Source: Sipunculus nudus
Lineage: Eukaryota > Annelida > Sipuncula > Golfingiida > Sipunculidae
NCBI GenBank assembly: GCA_026874595.1
Contig: CM049306.1
Span: 58,970,019 to 59,034,018, forward strand
Direction: 5' to 3'
Length of the DNA: 64,000 bases
Shown here: positions 11,041 to 23,699 of the stretch, in pieces
How positions within the stretch are numbered: the stretch's first letter is position 1
How the letters are laid out: every line of letters starts with the position of its first letter
The notes under the pieces: model-generated
Databases searched by the model: none
Told to the model about the DNA's origin: nothing
The model's input: only the letters and a program-made list of their open reading frames with translations
Translations under genes and position numbers: made by a program

Positions 11041-11504
11041 CATTGTCGGTTACAACATGCTTCTACGCAAATCTTGCAGTTAAGTTGACAACTTCACCAT
11101 TTGACAAAGAAAACACCAATTTATCTTTACATGTTAAATTACTGAAATCAATATTTAGTATACGACTGACATGTTCCTTTAATTCCTTTCTTATTGATAT
11201 AAGATTCCGGGTTAAAGTTCATAATACCCAGTTTACTCTTACTGGTTACTTAGATATTTATCTGTTTGAGTATATCACAAGAAATAGATATTCTGTTTTC
11301 TTAATTCTTATTAACAACACTAATAATATATATTTCAAAAGTAATATATATATTGGAAAACATTATATAAATGTATCAAAGAAAAAAAAATGAAATTTAA
11401 AATGTTACACTGAATTTGTGATTTTACACAATTTAGATTTATAGTTATGATTTATTTTGATATTTCCTGAAATAATAATGAAATATTTGTCAAGCTGGTA
11501 AGGC

Positions 11505-11640
11505 CTATTATTATTCTTTTAACCGAGTATGTCTCTCGTGTAATTCCGGTCAGGTAGAAATGGTGGAACACTTTTTCTTCTATTGAAGTAAACACATATC
11601 ACTCTGGTCATTCTTGCAAAAAATAAGTAAGTGTTTACCT
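11505..11640 (+). pseudogene. Decayed non-LTR retrotransposon ORF2 tail
   Basis: One frame from about 11510 reads RVCLSCNSGQVEMVEHFFFY then a stop, then SKHISLW. This matches the spacing of the C-terminal zinc-binding motif of LINE reverse transcriptase proteins (C-x2-C, then VE-x2-EHF and a Cys, here replaced by the stop). Upstream and downstream frames carry stops and frameshifts, so it is a relic. It lies inside the 3-kb TIR element. Confidence 0.4.
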
Positions 11641-12203
11641 TCTATATATGCGCTGTATTGTTGTGTTAAATATTATTTTAAATTTTTGCCATTTGTTGGA
11701 TCTAGTACCATCTGTTGGAACTATTGTACAAAGAATTGTCACTCTTCATTAATTTGCAGATGCATTATGTTAAATAGCAATTTATCAAGTTATTGCTTGA
11801 ACTATTTGTCCTCCTTTGGAGAGTTTACTGATAATATCTGGATGATAGTAAATAAAGTTCTGATAATATTATAGTGCGGATAGTGTGGTTTGTACAGGTC
11901 ATTGTACATATTGGATATTTAAAGTAGTTTTAAGATTTATATGAAATAAAATTAATGATTTATAATAAATATCATGCTCTTTTTAATGTACATTAACTGA
12001 AATGTTTCATGTTCTGTGATCAATTAGTATCACAATTGACTCTCTATCAGACAGTCTTCTTACCAAAGGATACCCCTACAAAAGTAAAATCATTAAAGGT
12101 AACTGTGAAATCCTGACAAGTTCAAAGTTAATTAGCCACACCCAGTGGCACAAGGCTATTGTACTAATTACAAATAACTTACAATATTTAAAATTTTGCT
12201 AAC

Positions 12204-12828
12204 TATAATCCGTTCTTGTACCCCTGTCCACCTGATTTTTTCGCGATTACCTCTACATAAGACAAACTTGGCAAACAAAATTTGCACCATTGGCATAGAG
12301 GCAAAAGCGTAATTTTTGGTACCTACTCACGATATAAATATTATTTACTTTACGGCCTGGTTGACATGTCTCAAATATATCCGTGGTTCATGGCGTCCCT
12401 AATATGCGGCCATTGTTTATCTTCCTTGGATATGGATATAAAGTAATGTGACGTAACAGTGAAGCGCGTGCACGCGGAGAATACAAGTCTCGCTGTAAGC
12501 AGAGGTCGGCAGCTCTTGGTTATTGGTTCCATAAATGTTGGTGCCTCTTTAGTACGTCACGTCTATTATGACGTCATCACTCTCTCCTGATATGCCCATT
12601 TAACAGATTAGTGGCAAGATGTTGCTAAAGAGTAGACTAGTTACTCATGAAATGGTTTTAAATTGTTTACAGGAAAATATCATAAGGTAGGCTATTATTT
12701 CCATATTAGTTAGTTACGCTTTTTCCTCTTTCTTCCCCAAGGTCAAACAGTTTCGGCATTCTTTGATTCACAGATAAATAATCGCGAAAAAATTTAACAG
12801 GTGGACAGGGGTACTGGAACGGACTATA
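12204..12828. mobile_element. ~625-bp MITE with ~45-bp TIRs, nested
   Basis: The left end TATAATCCGTTCTTGTACCC continues with CTGTCCACCTG and TTTTTTCGCGATTA. The right end is its inverse (TATAGTCCGTTCCAGTACCC, CTGTCCACCTG, TTTTTTCGCGATTA). It is flanked by TATA on both sides, compatible with a TA-type target. The interior includes TACGTCACGT and TGACGTCATCA. No coding capacity. It is nested in the element 10191..13178. Confidence 0.65.
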
Positions 12829-13186
12829 ACAAGGTTTGGCTATACATATTGTGTATTTAATATTTATATGCAAAGGTTATAGTTATATGAAATAATAAAC
12901 TCATTTAAGGTTACTGTTATATGATTACTGTTAATTGTCTATGGTATTTACACACCATCACCACAAATAATTACTCTACTGCACATATAATCAAATAATG
13001 GCCTCGTGGTTTATCTATTAACCTGTTTATACAGCTATTCATCTAATTAGATGGTATGGTGTGGCTGGCTGTGCACTGATGCATAGAGGGTGACTTTATA
13101 CATCACATATAGTGGTCTGTACTGCCAACCAGACCACACTGCCAACCAGACCAGTACGTAGTGTTTTAGACCCTACTGACCTTTGG

Positions 13187-15030
13187 CCTAGAAATTTTTA
13201 TACGGACTACTTTGTTTAAAAAAAAAATATCCCAGAAAACATGCTGACTAAGGAGTAAGGTTCTGGTACAGACTACACGTGGGAGAGGTCTTAGACGAAG
13301 TTGTGCCAGTGGCTTACAAGACAGAGCCACTACTGGGTTTAGGAGGTCTCACAAATTATGCAAATATTGTTATTGTAAGGCTACTGACGGCTTACAGTAA
13401 TATCGCGACCTGATTGGCTGCACGGAACAGTATTGCTCTTGATTATTATATAAATGAATATGCTATTGAGGTCACGTAAAGTTCATCGTGAGGTCAAATG
13501 AGGAGTCCATTCGTGCCATATGGGCTAAAAGTAATGAACTCTGGTTGCTATCACTCACCTGATTAGAATGTTTATTCTTAATCGTTTCACTCCAGTTTCA
13601 ATATTCTATCCCAAATCTTTCCTTTTTTTAAACACATCGCCGGGTCAACCTTGGCCTGGGTCCTACGTTGTGACAGCACTACTGCTACTATGACTCTTTG
13701 AGTATGAGAACCACTGTGAACACAGGATGAAGTGACGGGAAGTCCGGCTTGGCCCTGTTTGTAATATGTAGATTTGCCACCAGAGTGCTCTTGTCCACTA
13801 GGCCGCTAGTCTCTTACAGGGACACACGGTGGCGCCCCAGTGGAAGAGGCTGCCAGGCCCAAAATTTGGGATATCCCTGAAAACGGATCCACACCAAGAA
13901 CACAGCTTTCCTTAAGTTACCAATCTCCCTAATTATAAACGAGGATCAGCGCGGACCACTAATAAATATGACTTTCTAAGTGTAGTCTTATTTTTTTTGC
14001 CGAAACCGTTTTGTAATTATTAAAAGGCACGTAAAAATAATCTATGAAATAAACTAGGATATCAGTAAGTTTGCGTAATTGGATATTGGTCCGCGTTTTT
14101 TCCAACGAGAGCTATGTTTTTGAGGTGGTCCACTAGGCGCAACAGTACCGCTTGTCTTTTCTAAACAAGTGGTACGATATACAACACAGTATGTGCTACA
14201 TAATGTGCAATAGTACTAAAGTGCGTATGTAGGCCTAAGTATAAATAATCTGTATATCAATTCTATGTATTTATAAGCTCTATACCTTTATGGAGGGTCA
14301 TGAATCATGTAACTTTGTAATTTGATATTGATGGTGCCAAATGTTTTCCTTACATTTAATATAAGCCATAAAAAATGTCATGTACATGTCACTACTAAAT
14401 TTGTAGAAGCTGATGCCAAATCAACCCATACTTTATATTACTGCATGTGTATATATGCAAAAACTATTTATATATCCATTTTATATACAAGAAAGAGCTC
14501 CGAGCACCCCTTAAAGGAAGTGCTGTGATTAGATACTGATGGTGGCAAAAGATCTTAAATTTTGAAGAAGCTTCTCAATTCATCATTTGTAGAAACGAGA
14601 TCTTAATAACAGTTCAGTGGCAGGACCAGTGGACAAGCTAAACTTACTCCTTCTGACAGTGAAAAAATGAAATATTAAGTTCTATATGCTGTATATGTAC
14701 ACATTATAAATAAGTGCATTTAAAAGTCATAAATCGCAGTGTTTACAACCATGCCAGATTCCTATAAGCTAATACAACCGGATGATACCAAAAGCCCGCG
14801 TGGCTACGTGGAGAAGAAGCAATATCTCATTTTATTTGCTGTAACTTAAATGTAAGAGACCATTATTTCGTTAATCACTATCATCACTCGGTAGTAATTT
14901 TGGTCCCAACGGCGTCTAAGCATCTGTTTTACTGGTAATATATGTAGGAGTTATATGGTGTTTTTAAGCTGCACAAGAAATATGTGCCCAAACGTATTTG
15001 AACAAATCTGCAAACCACTCATGATAGAGC
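13187..15030. other. No gene or clear repeat recognised
   Basis: Mostly AT-rich, with a somewhat GC-richer stretch at 13640-13900. That stretch includes one GGTGGCGCC motif and a weak tRNA-like segment on the minus strand (13785-13830). No convincing ORF, exon pair or RNA gene was found. Confidence 0.4.
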
Positions 15031-15034
15031 CCGG

Positions 15035-15190
15035 AGCTGTGTTAAGCATGGCCGCACACTGAGATGACGAGACGAGATCGGGATCGGACCGGACTTTCAA
15101 AGAGTCCGCGGTCCGGTCCGCTCCGCTCTGTTTGCGGCACTGAGCGGACCGGAATGCTGGTCCGGTACTCTCCGGGCACAGTCTTGAGCG
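15035..15190. repeat. GC-rich palindromic block (TCCGGTCC motifs)
   Basis: Repeated, inverted GGACCGGAC/GTCCGGTCC motifs form imperfect palindromes in an otherwise AT-rich region. A related block (TGGTCCGGTCCG, CTCTTTGCGG, GGATCGGGAC) is at 55925-56010. Probably a terminal part of a mobile element; the family is not identified. Confidence 0.4.
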
Positions 15191-15204
15191 TTTTAGGCCA
15201 TACA

Positions 15205-16250
15205 ATTTTTTAGCGAACCTGTGAGCTTATGCGATGTGCGGCGTCGTCCGTTGTGTGTCGTGCGTCGTGCGTCGTCTGTACGTTAACCATAGCTATCTCA
15301 AAAACGGCAGGAGCTAGCATCACCAATTTTTTTGCAAATAACCAGTCATCCAAAAAACTATATCGGATTTTGTTTATTTTTTTTCTTACTGTATTTTCTT
15401 AGATTTTATAGGGAAAAAGTTTAAAAAGCCTTAAAAATCTTCTTCTCCGAAACTGTCCAGCCAAATTGTCCAATATTTCACAGAAATGATCCCTGGAACA
15501 ATCTTTCTCAAGTTTGTTCGAATGGTTCCAGTTCGGAGATTTTTGGCCGAGTTACAGGAGGTTGAACTTTGTTAACTGTGCAAAAAAGCATATTAAAATT
15601 TAAATCTCAGAAACGACTGGAGCTATCATCACCAAATTTTAATGCCAATGTTGGTCACATAGGTCATATCTGAAATTGAGGTATTGGTGGTGCCACCTGC
15701 ATCGGCCTTTTTTGTACGGGGTCATCAGTGCCTGTATCACACTGAGGGCTACAAAAAACTTCTTCTCTGAAACCATATGGCCAAAATGTTTAATATTGCA
15801 CAGAAATGATCCTAGGATAGTGCTTTCTCAAGTTTGTTCAAATGGTCTCTTTTCAGTGACCTTTGGCTAAGTTATGGGAAGCTGAATTTAGTCATAGGCC
15901 ATAACAGCCCATTTTAGGTCAGTGGCTACAAAGATCTTCTTCTCAAAAACCACAGGGCCAAATTCTTAAATCTTACACATTAATTATCCTCAGATGTTGA
16001 TAATTCAAGTTTGTTCAAATGGTTTTGGTTCAGTACTTTTTGGCTGAGTTATGTGAAGCTGAACTTAGCCAGTTTGCTTTATCTTCCTATATGAGTTATA
16101 AACCTGCGAAACGTTTTTCGACTGATGCCACTGAAGCCAGTTTGTTTAATATTTTACAAGAATAATCCCTACAATAATTCTTATAATAATTGTCATTAAT
16201 GGTTCCACATGAATGATTATGGAGATTTAATTTGAGTCATTTTACCATAT
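15205..16250 (+). mobile_element. T-run-headed repeat with ~150-bp internal modules
   Basis: It starts with TTTTTTAGCGAACCTGTGAG followed by CGTCGTCCG-rich sequence, the same head architecture as the HINE-like elements but a different sequence. It contains three copies (about 15437, 15757, 15934) of a module that runs 'cttcttctc.gaaac', 'cagaaatgatcc', 'tctcaagtttgttc.aatgg', 'ggc.gagttatg' and 'gctgaactt'. The 3' end is not defined. Non-coding. Confidence 0.5.
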
Positions 16251-16680
16251 ATGTTAGCAGTGTTATGCTGTTACATCTAGCCTGGCACCAGTTTATCAGC
16301 ATCTATTACATCATGCCACTTAGACATTTAGATTTCAGGTTATCTTTGGTTAATATTGACAAGAAAGGTTTTAAAAGCTTTTAAAAAGTTTAGATTTATG
16401 ATTTAAGTTATTCATCATACCAGGCAATGTTACAATCATGGATATTCAGTTCTCTGTGGCTATATAAAGACAACTGTACATGGATTATAAATTATTGGTA
16501 TCCCTACTCAACTTAATTCAAGAATTTGCCATCAGTGAGATATATTTGTATTTTAATTTTGCATTCAGTATTCGGTAATAATTTTACATATATTCCTGAT
16601 TTCTTTTTTTTATAAAAAGTCAGCTGAAAAGCATTTTGTATTGGGAAAATAAATTTCAAAGTTATTTCAAGTAGGGACCA
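16251..16680. other. No gene recognised
   Basis: AT-rich spacer between two repeat blocks; no feature supported. Confidence 0.4.
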
Positions 16681-16724
16681 CTTTTGTGTACAGATGGCAG
16701 CACTTGGTTAACCATTGGCAGATT

Positions 16725-17075
16725 GTCAGTGCCTTGATGTTGGCTATTAGCCAAGATGGTGTCAGCTCTATAAATAGTTTTGGCACAGTGCCAGGATTGG
16801 AAGAAGTGCAGCCAGGTATAGGTCAAGAGTTCACTCAGTGCAGTGGCTGCATTCTATTTATAGCTTTGGCAGACTGCTCACTGCATCATATTTGGCACCC
16901 AAGTTCAGCCTGAATCTATTTATAGCTTTGGCAGACTGCCAACTGTGTCAGATTATGCAACAGGTCAAGAGTTCACCTAGTGCAGCCAGGTACAGGTCAA
17001 AAGTTCACTCAGTCTAGCCAGGTGCAGGTCAAGAGTTCACTCAGTGCAGTAGCTTGAGGCAGCAATTTGTCACAG
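16725..17075. repeat. Short tandem modules (GCAGCCAGGTACAGGTCAAG)
   Basis: 'gcagccagg.acaggtcaagagttcactcagt' recurs at least four times, alternating with 'tttatagctttggcagactgc'. Period is variable (about 35-100 bp). Non-coding. Confidence 0.55.
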
Positions 17076-17139
17076 GTCACTTGGGGGCAACTGCCTTACT
17101 CACATAAGCCTTGTCAGCCCAGTGCATCAAACTCTGGGG

Positions 17140-17460
17140 AAGTTTGACCTGTCTATGCGTCTTTGGTGGTATTCTCATTTACAAGACAGGTGGTACCACC
17201 TACATTGACTTTTGCAGTGTATGCGCCTGCTTATTTCCACAGAGGAATTTGATACATCCGCCTTAAATTGGGCATGTTTATACATATCGGGTAGCTTTAT
17301 CGTGTACAAGACTGGTGGCGCCACCTACAATAATTTTAGCACAGTGTATGTCCCTGCTTATTTCACAGGAGGGGTTTGACATATCAGTCTGACATTGGGC
17401 ATATTTACATATCTCTTCATTGTATATAAGACTGGTGGTGCCAGCTACAATCATATTGTG
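17140..17460. repeat. ~125-bp tandem modules with GGTGGYRCCACC palindromes
   Basis: Two and a half copies of a module run 'tttatacatat', 'gta.aagac.ggtgg.gccacctac', 'cagtgtatg', 'gcttatttc.acag' and 'tttgacatat'. It includes a perfect GGTGGCGCCACC at 17314-17325 and the variant GGTGGTACCACC near 17190. The Helitron-like element at 17461 is inserted at its right end. Confidence 0.5.
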
Positions 17461-18898
17461 TCCGCCAAAACAGAGTTTTGCGGATACTATGATTTCAGTC
17501 GGACGCCGACGCTGCCGCCATCGCCACATCTCCTCCATAACCACTGGGCAGAATTTTTAAAATTAAGGAATTATGATCGGTCACATGTGAACTGCTGCGC
17601 CCTCATTTTTTCCTTTCTGCCCATCGTCCATTTGTGCGTCTGTTTCCACACATAAACCCACATATCTCGGTAACCGTTAGACCGATCAGGCTAAAAATTT
17701 TGCACAAATGTAGCCCTTTGATAGCTTTATAACATACACTAAAAATGGTGGCGCCACCTGCAACCATTTTTGCACAGCGTCCACCTGTTCATCTGCCTTG
17801 GGATAAAATCACTCATGTCTCAGCAGTGGTGTGACTTTTCCACCTGAAATTTTGCAGGTTTATACATCCTGGACAACTCTCTTGATTTTATGACAGTTGG
17901 CCCCACCTACATTCACGTTTACTCTGCAGACATCCAAGCTCATATCTCAGGAACCGTTTGACTGATTGGGCCAAAATTTTGCATGTGTTTAGATCTCACA
18001 TAGCTCTTCATCATAGGCAAAACTGGTGGCGCCACCTGCAACCATTTATGCACAGCGTCCATCTGTTCATCTGCCTTGGGATAAAATCACTTATATCTCA
18101 GCAGTGATTTGACTTTTCCACCTGAAATTTTGCAGGTTTATACATCCTGGACAACTCTCTTGATTTTATGACAGGTTGCGCCACCTACATTCAGGTTTAC
18201 TCTGCAGACATCCAAGCTCATATCTCGGAAACGGTTTGAGCAATTGGGCCAAAAATTTGCATGTTTATAGATCTCACATAGCTCTTCATCATAGGCTATA
18301 ATAAATAAACTGGTGGCGCCACCTGCAACCACTTATGTACAGGGTCCATCTGTTCATCTGCCTTGGGATAAAATCACTCATTTTTCAGAAGTGGTTTGAC
18401 TTATCCACCTGAAATTTTGCAGGTTTATACATCCTGTACAGCTCTCTCGATTTTATGACAGATTGCGCCACCTACATTCAGGTTTACTCTGCAGACATCT
18501 AAGCTCATTTGTTAGGAACCGTTTGACTGATTGGGCCAAAATTTTGCTTGTGTATAGATCTCACATAGCTCTTCATCATAGGCAAAACTGGTGGCGCCAC
18601 CTGCAACCACTTATGCACAACGTCCATCTGTTCATCTGCCTTGGGATAAAATCACTCATATCTCAGCAGTTGTTTAACTTATCCACCTGAAATTTTGCAG
18701 GTTTATATATCCTGGACAATTTCCTTGATTTTATGACAGGTGGCACCACCTTCATTCGTGTTTACACTACAGACATCCATGCTAATATGGAACACACCTC
18801 ACTCTATTCCCTTGCCACTTAATCCATGCCTCACTTCACCCGTCCCACTCTGATTTCTGCGGATACATATAGTCGCTTGTCGACTACCAATATTCTAG
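17461..18898 (+). mobile_element. Helitron-like non-autonomous element with 280-bp tandem core
   Basis: The 5' end is TCCGCCAAAACAGAGTTTTG (TC start, itself able to fold as CCGCAAAAC over its copy) and the 3' end is TATTCTAG. Eight nt before CTAG is a perfect 6-bp hairpin, TAGTCG-CTTGT-CGACTA (18870-18886). TC...CTRR with a 3' subterminal hairpin and no target duplication is the Helitron signature. The core has about three and a half ~280-bp units, each marked by GGTGGCGCCACC at 17747, 18025, 18312 and 18590. No Rep/helicase ORF, so it is non-autonomous. A second copy is 50252..51378. Confidence 0.65.
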
Positions 18899-18940
18899 TT
18901 TTAAAATGTCCTAGTATCCCAGTCAAGACGTGAGCTAACC

Positions 18941-21900
18941 TCGAGATCACTGTGATATCATTAGAGAGTCACGGATGTGAGTTCATAACTATGAACCAAC
19001 TGTGAACTCATGGTTAGGTCACTGCAGTGAGTTCATGTCTGTTACCCAACATTGAGTTCACAGTGATATCACAGAGTGACATAAAAAATGTGACAGCACG
19101 GTGAATTCACAACCATGAACTCACAGTGATATCATGGCGTGAGTTCATGTCTGCTAAGTAACAGTGAGTTCACAGTGATATCACAGGATGACGTCAAAAA
19201 AGTGACACCACGGTGAATTCACAACCATGAGCTCACAGTGATATCATGGCATGAGTTCATATCTGTTTCACAACAGTGAGTTCATAGTGATATCACAGGA
19301 TGACATAGAAAATGTGACATCACGGTGAATTCACAACCGTGAGGTCACAGTAATATCATGGCATGAGTTCATGTCTGTTACACAATAGTGAGTTCACAGT
19401 GTTATCACAGGATGACATCAAAAATGTGACACCACTGTGAATTTACAACTGTTAGCTCAAAGTGATATCATGGTACGAGTTCATGTCTGTTACACAACAG
19501 TGAGTTCACAGTGATATCTCTGGATGAAGTTAAAAAATGTAACATCACAGTGAATTAATAACCATGAGTTTACAATGATGGCATTGCTTGAGTTCATTTC
19601 TGTAACACAACATTGAGTTCCCAGTGATATCCCAGGATGGGGTAAAAAATGTGACAGCACGGTGAATTCACAACCATGAACTCACAGGGATATCATGGCA
19701 TGAATTCATGTCTGTTACGTTACAGTGAGTTCACAGTGATATCACAGGATGACGTCCAAAATGTGACACCACGGTGAATTCATAACCATGAGCTCACAGT
19801 AATATCATGGCATGAGTTCATGTCTGTTACACAATAGAGAGTTCACAGTGTTATCACAGGATGACATAAAAAATGTGACACCACTGTGAATTTACAACCG
19901 TTAGCTCAAAGTGATATTATGGCACTAGTTCATGTCTGTTACACAACAGTGAGTTCACAGTGATATCTCAGGATGACGTTAAAAATGTAACACCACAGTG
20001 AATTAATAACCATGGGTTTACAATGATGGCATTGCTTGAGTTCATTTCTGTTACACAACATTGAGTTCCCAGTGATATCCCAGGATGGGGTAAAAATGTG
20101 ACAGCACGGTGAATTCACAACCATTAACTCACAGGGATATCATGGCATGAGTTCATGTCTGTTACTGTTCATGTCTGTTACTAATTAGCGAGCCAACCGT
20201 GAAATCACATGATGGCGTCAAAATGTGACACCACGGGGAATTCACAACCATGAGTTCACAGTCATAGCACAGCAGTGAGCTCATGTATGTTATACAAGAG
20301 TGAATTCACAATGATATCACAGGATGACGTCAAAATGTGATTCCGCGGTTAATTCACAACCGTGAGCTTACAGTGATATCATGGCATGAGCTCATGTCTG
20401 TTACACATCAGCGAGCTGACAGTGATATTACAGGATGACGTAAAAAAGTTACACCACGGTGAATTCACAACTGTGAGCTCACAGTGATATTATGGCATGA
20501 GTTCATGTCTTTTAAACAACAGTGAGTTTACAGTAATATTATAGGATGACATCAAAAATTTACCATCATCTTGAATATACAACCGTGTCCACACAGTGAT
20601 ATCATGCCATGAGTTCATGTCTTTTACACAGTTGTAAATTCACAGTGATATCACAGGATGACATCAAAAATGTGCCATCATCTTGAATTCACAACCTTGA
20701 GCTAACAGTGATGGCATGGCATGGAGTTCATGTATGTTTCGCAAAAGTGAGTCCATAATGATATTTCAGAATGATATACAAGTACGACACCGCTGAGAAA
20801 TCACAACCATGAGCGCACATACAACAGTGATATTTCCGGAAGATATCAAAACATGACAAAGAGCTGAATTAACAACCGTGAGCTCACAGTGATGTCATGG
20901 AATGAGTTCATGCGTGTTACACAACAGTGAGATTAATTACAGTGATATCTCAGGATGACCTTCAAAATGTGACACCGTGATAAAATTACAACCGTGGGTT
21001 CACGGTGATGGCATTGCTTGAGTTGATGTCCGTTACACAAGAGTGTGTTTACAGGGATACCAGAGAATGACGTCATAATGTGACACCTCGGTGAATTTAA
21101 AACTGAGAGTTCTGTGTGATAGGAAGGCATGAGTTCCTTTCTGTTACACAATATTGAGTTCTGATCGATATCTCAGGAAGACGTCAAAATGTGACGCCAC
21201 GGTGAATTCACGGCCGTGAGCTAATTGTGATAGCATTTAGCAGTGAGATCATGCATGTTACACAACAGTGAGTTCACGGTTATATCACAGAATGACTTAA
21301 AATGTGACACGGCGATGAATTCATAACCGTGAGATCATAGTGATAGCATAGCAGAAGGCTCATGTATATTATACAAAGGTGAGTTCACAATGATATCACA
21401 GGATGACGTCAAATTTTGACACCGCGGTGAATTCACAACAGTGAACTCACAATGATATCACAGGATGACGTAAAAAAATGTGACACCACAATTTATTTAC
21501 AACTGTGAGGTCACATTGATAGCATGACATGAGGTCATATCTGTTATACAATGGTTAGTTCAGAGTGATATCTCAGGATGACGTCAAAATATGACACCAC
21601 GGTGAATTCACAACCGTGAGCTCACAGTGATAGCATAGCAGTTAGCTCATGTATGTTATACAACAGTGAGTTCACAATGATATCACAGGATGACGTAAAA
21701 ATTGTGACACCACAATTAATTCACAACTGTGAGGTCACATTGATAGCATGACATGAGGTCATATCTGTTATACAACGGTTAGTTCAGAGTGATATCTCAG
21801 GATGACGTCAAAATATGACACCACGGTGAATTCACAACCGTGAGCTCACAGTGATAGCATAGCAGTTAGCTCATGTATGTAATACAACAGTGAGTTCATA

Positions 21901-23597
21901 AGGATATCAAAGGATGACGTCAAATATGTGACACCACAGCGAATTCACTACTGTGATCTCACAGTTATAACATGGATCACAGGATGACGTCAAATTTTGA
22001 CCCCGCGGTGAATTCACAACAGTGAATTAACAATGATATCACAGGATGACGTAAAAAATGTGACACCACAATTAATTCACAACTGTGAGATCACATTGAT
22101 AGCATGACATGAGGTCATATCTGTTATACAACGGTTAGTTCAGAGTGATATCTGAGGATGACGTCAAAATATGACACCACGGTGAATTCACAACCGTGAG
22201 CTCACAGTGAAAGCATAGCAGTTAGCCCATGTATGTAATACAACAGTGAGTTCATAAGGATATCAAAGGATGACGTCAAAAATGTGACACCACAGCGAAT
22301 TCACTACTGTGATCTCACAGTTATAGCATGGATCACAGGATGACGTCAAATTTTGACACCGCGGTGAATTCACAACAGTGAATTCACAATGATATCACAG
22401 GATGACGTAAAAAAATGTGACACCACAATTAATTTACAACTGTGAGGTCACATTGATAGCATGACATGAGGTCATATCTGTTATACAATGGTTAATTTTA
22501 GAGTGATATCTCAGGATGACGTCAAAATATGACACCACGGTGAATTCACAACCGTGAGCTCACAGTGATAGCATAGCAGTTAGCTCATGTATGTTATACA
22601 ACAGTGAGTTCACAATGATATCACAGGATGACGTAAAAAATGTGACACCACAATTAATTCACAACTGTGAGGTCACATTGATAGCATGACATGAGGTCAT
22701 ATCTGTTATTTAACGGTTAGTTCAGAGTGATATCTCAGGATGACGTCAAAATATGACACCACGGTGAATTCACAACCGTGAGCTCACAGTGATAGCATAG
22801 CAGTTAGCTCATGTATGTAATACAACAGTGAGTTCATAAGGATATCAAAGGATGACGTCAAATATGTGACACCACAGCGAATTCACTACTGTGATCTCAC
22901 AGTTATAGCATGGATCACAGGATGACGTCAAATTTTGACCCCGCGGTGAATTCACAACAGTGAATTAACAATGATATCACAGGATGACGTAAAAAATGTG
23001 ACACCACAATTAATTCACAACTGTGAGATCACATTGATAGCATGACATGAGGTCATATCTGTTATACAACGGTTAGTTCAGAGTGATATCTCAGGATGAT
23101 GTCAAAATATGACACCACGGTGAATTCACAACCGTGAGCTCACAGTGATAGCATAGCAGTGAGCTCATGTATGTTATACAACATTGATTTCACAATGATA
23201 TCACAGGATGACGTAAAAAATGTGACACCAAAATGATTTCAGAATTGTGAGGTCAGAGTGATAGCATGACATGAGGTCATGTCTGTTACACAACAGTTAT
23301 TTCAGACTGGTATCTCAGGATTACGTCAAAATGTGACACCCAGGGGCGTCAATATAGGGGGGATGGGGGGGTATATATACCCCCCACTTTTTGGCAAGGG
23401 GGGGGGAATGGTCAATTTTATCATCCCCCCCCCCCACTTTTCAGAGAATAATATAATAATATTGCAAATGAAATTAATTAATAAATAGAATTAAAGACTT
23501 TGGATTCATTATCTAAAAAATGTTATATCTAAACCTTGCTTAGAATTCACGAATACACTTTTTTTCTAAAACATTATACTTATCTGAAATATGATTG

Positions 23598-23634
<37 letters not shown>

Positions 23635-23663
23635 CAATTATATATATATATATATAAAATGTT

Positions 23664-23699
<36 letters not shown>

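Larger units (their letters stand above)
10191..13178. mobile_element. 3-kb element with long TIRs and 8-bp TSD (hAT-like, non-autonomous)
   Basis: The element is bracketed by a perfect 8-bp direct repeat ACCTTTGG (10183-10190 and 13179-13186). Its ends are imperfect inverted repeats of about 130 bp: inward from each end come AGGGTCTAAAACACTAC, two copies of GGTCTGGTTGGCAGT, then ATATGTGATGTATA and CACCCTCTATGCATCA. An 8-bp duplication is typical of the hAT superfamily. No transposase is visible: the open frames inside are short and unrelated to known families, and the interior holds a LINE-tail fragment, a 75-bp tandem duplication and a nested MITE. It therefore looks like a non-autonomous element, possibly one that picked up other sequences. 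Confidence 0.65.

Noticed and set aside
11019-11393. 124-codon open frame inside the 3-kb TIR element
   Set aside because: No transposase or RT motif, AT-driven composition and a Lys-run end; not supported as a gene.
13785-13830. tRNA-like sequence on the minus strand (GGCCTAGTGGACAAGAGC)
   Set aside because: Resembles a Leu/Ser-type D-arm region, but the A box has an insertion and the only B-box candidate is poor; too weak to call.
17278-18690. Frames of 64-88 codons
   Set aside because: They run through tandem units of the Helitron-like element and change phase from unit to unit.
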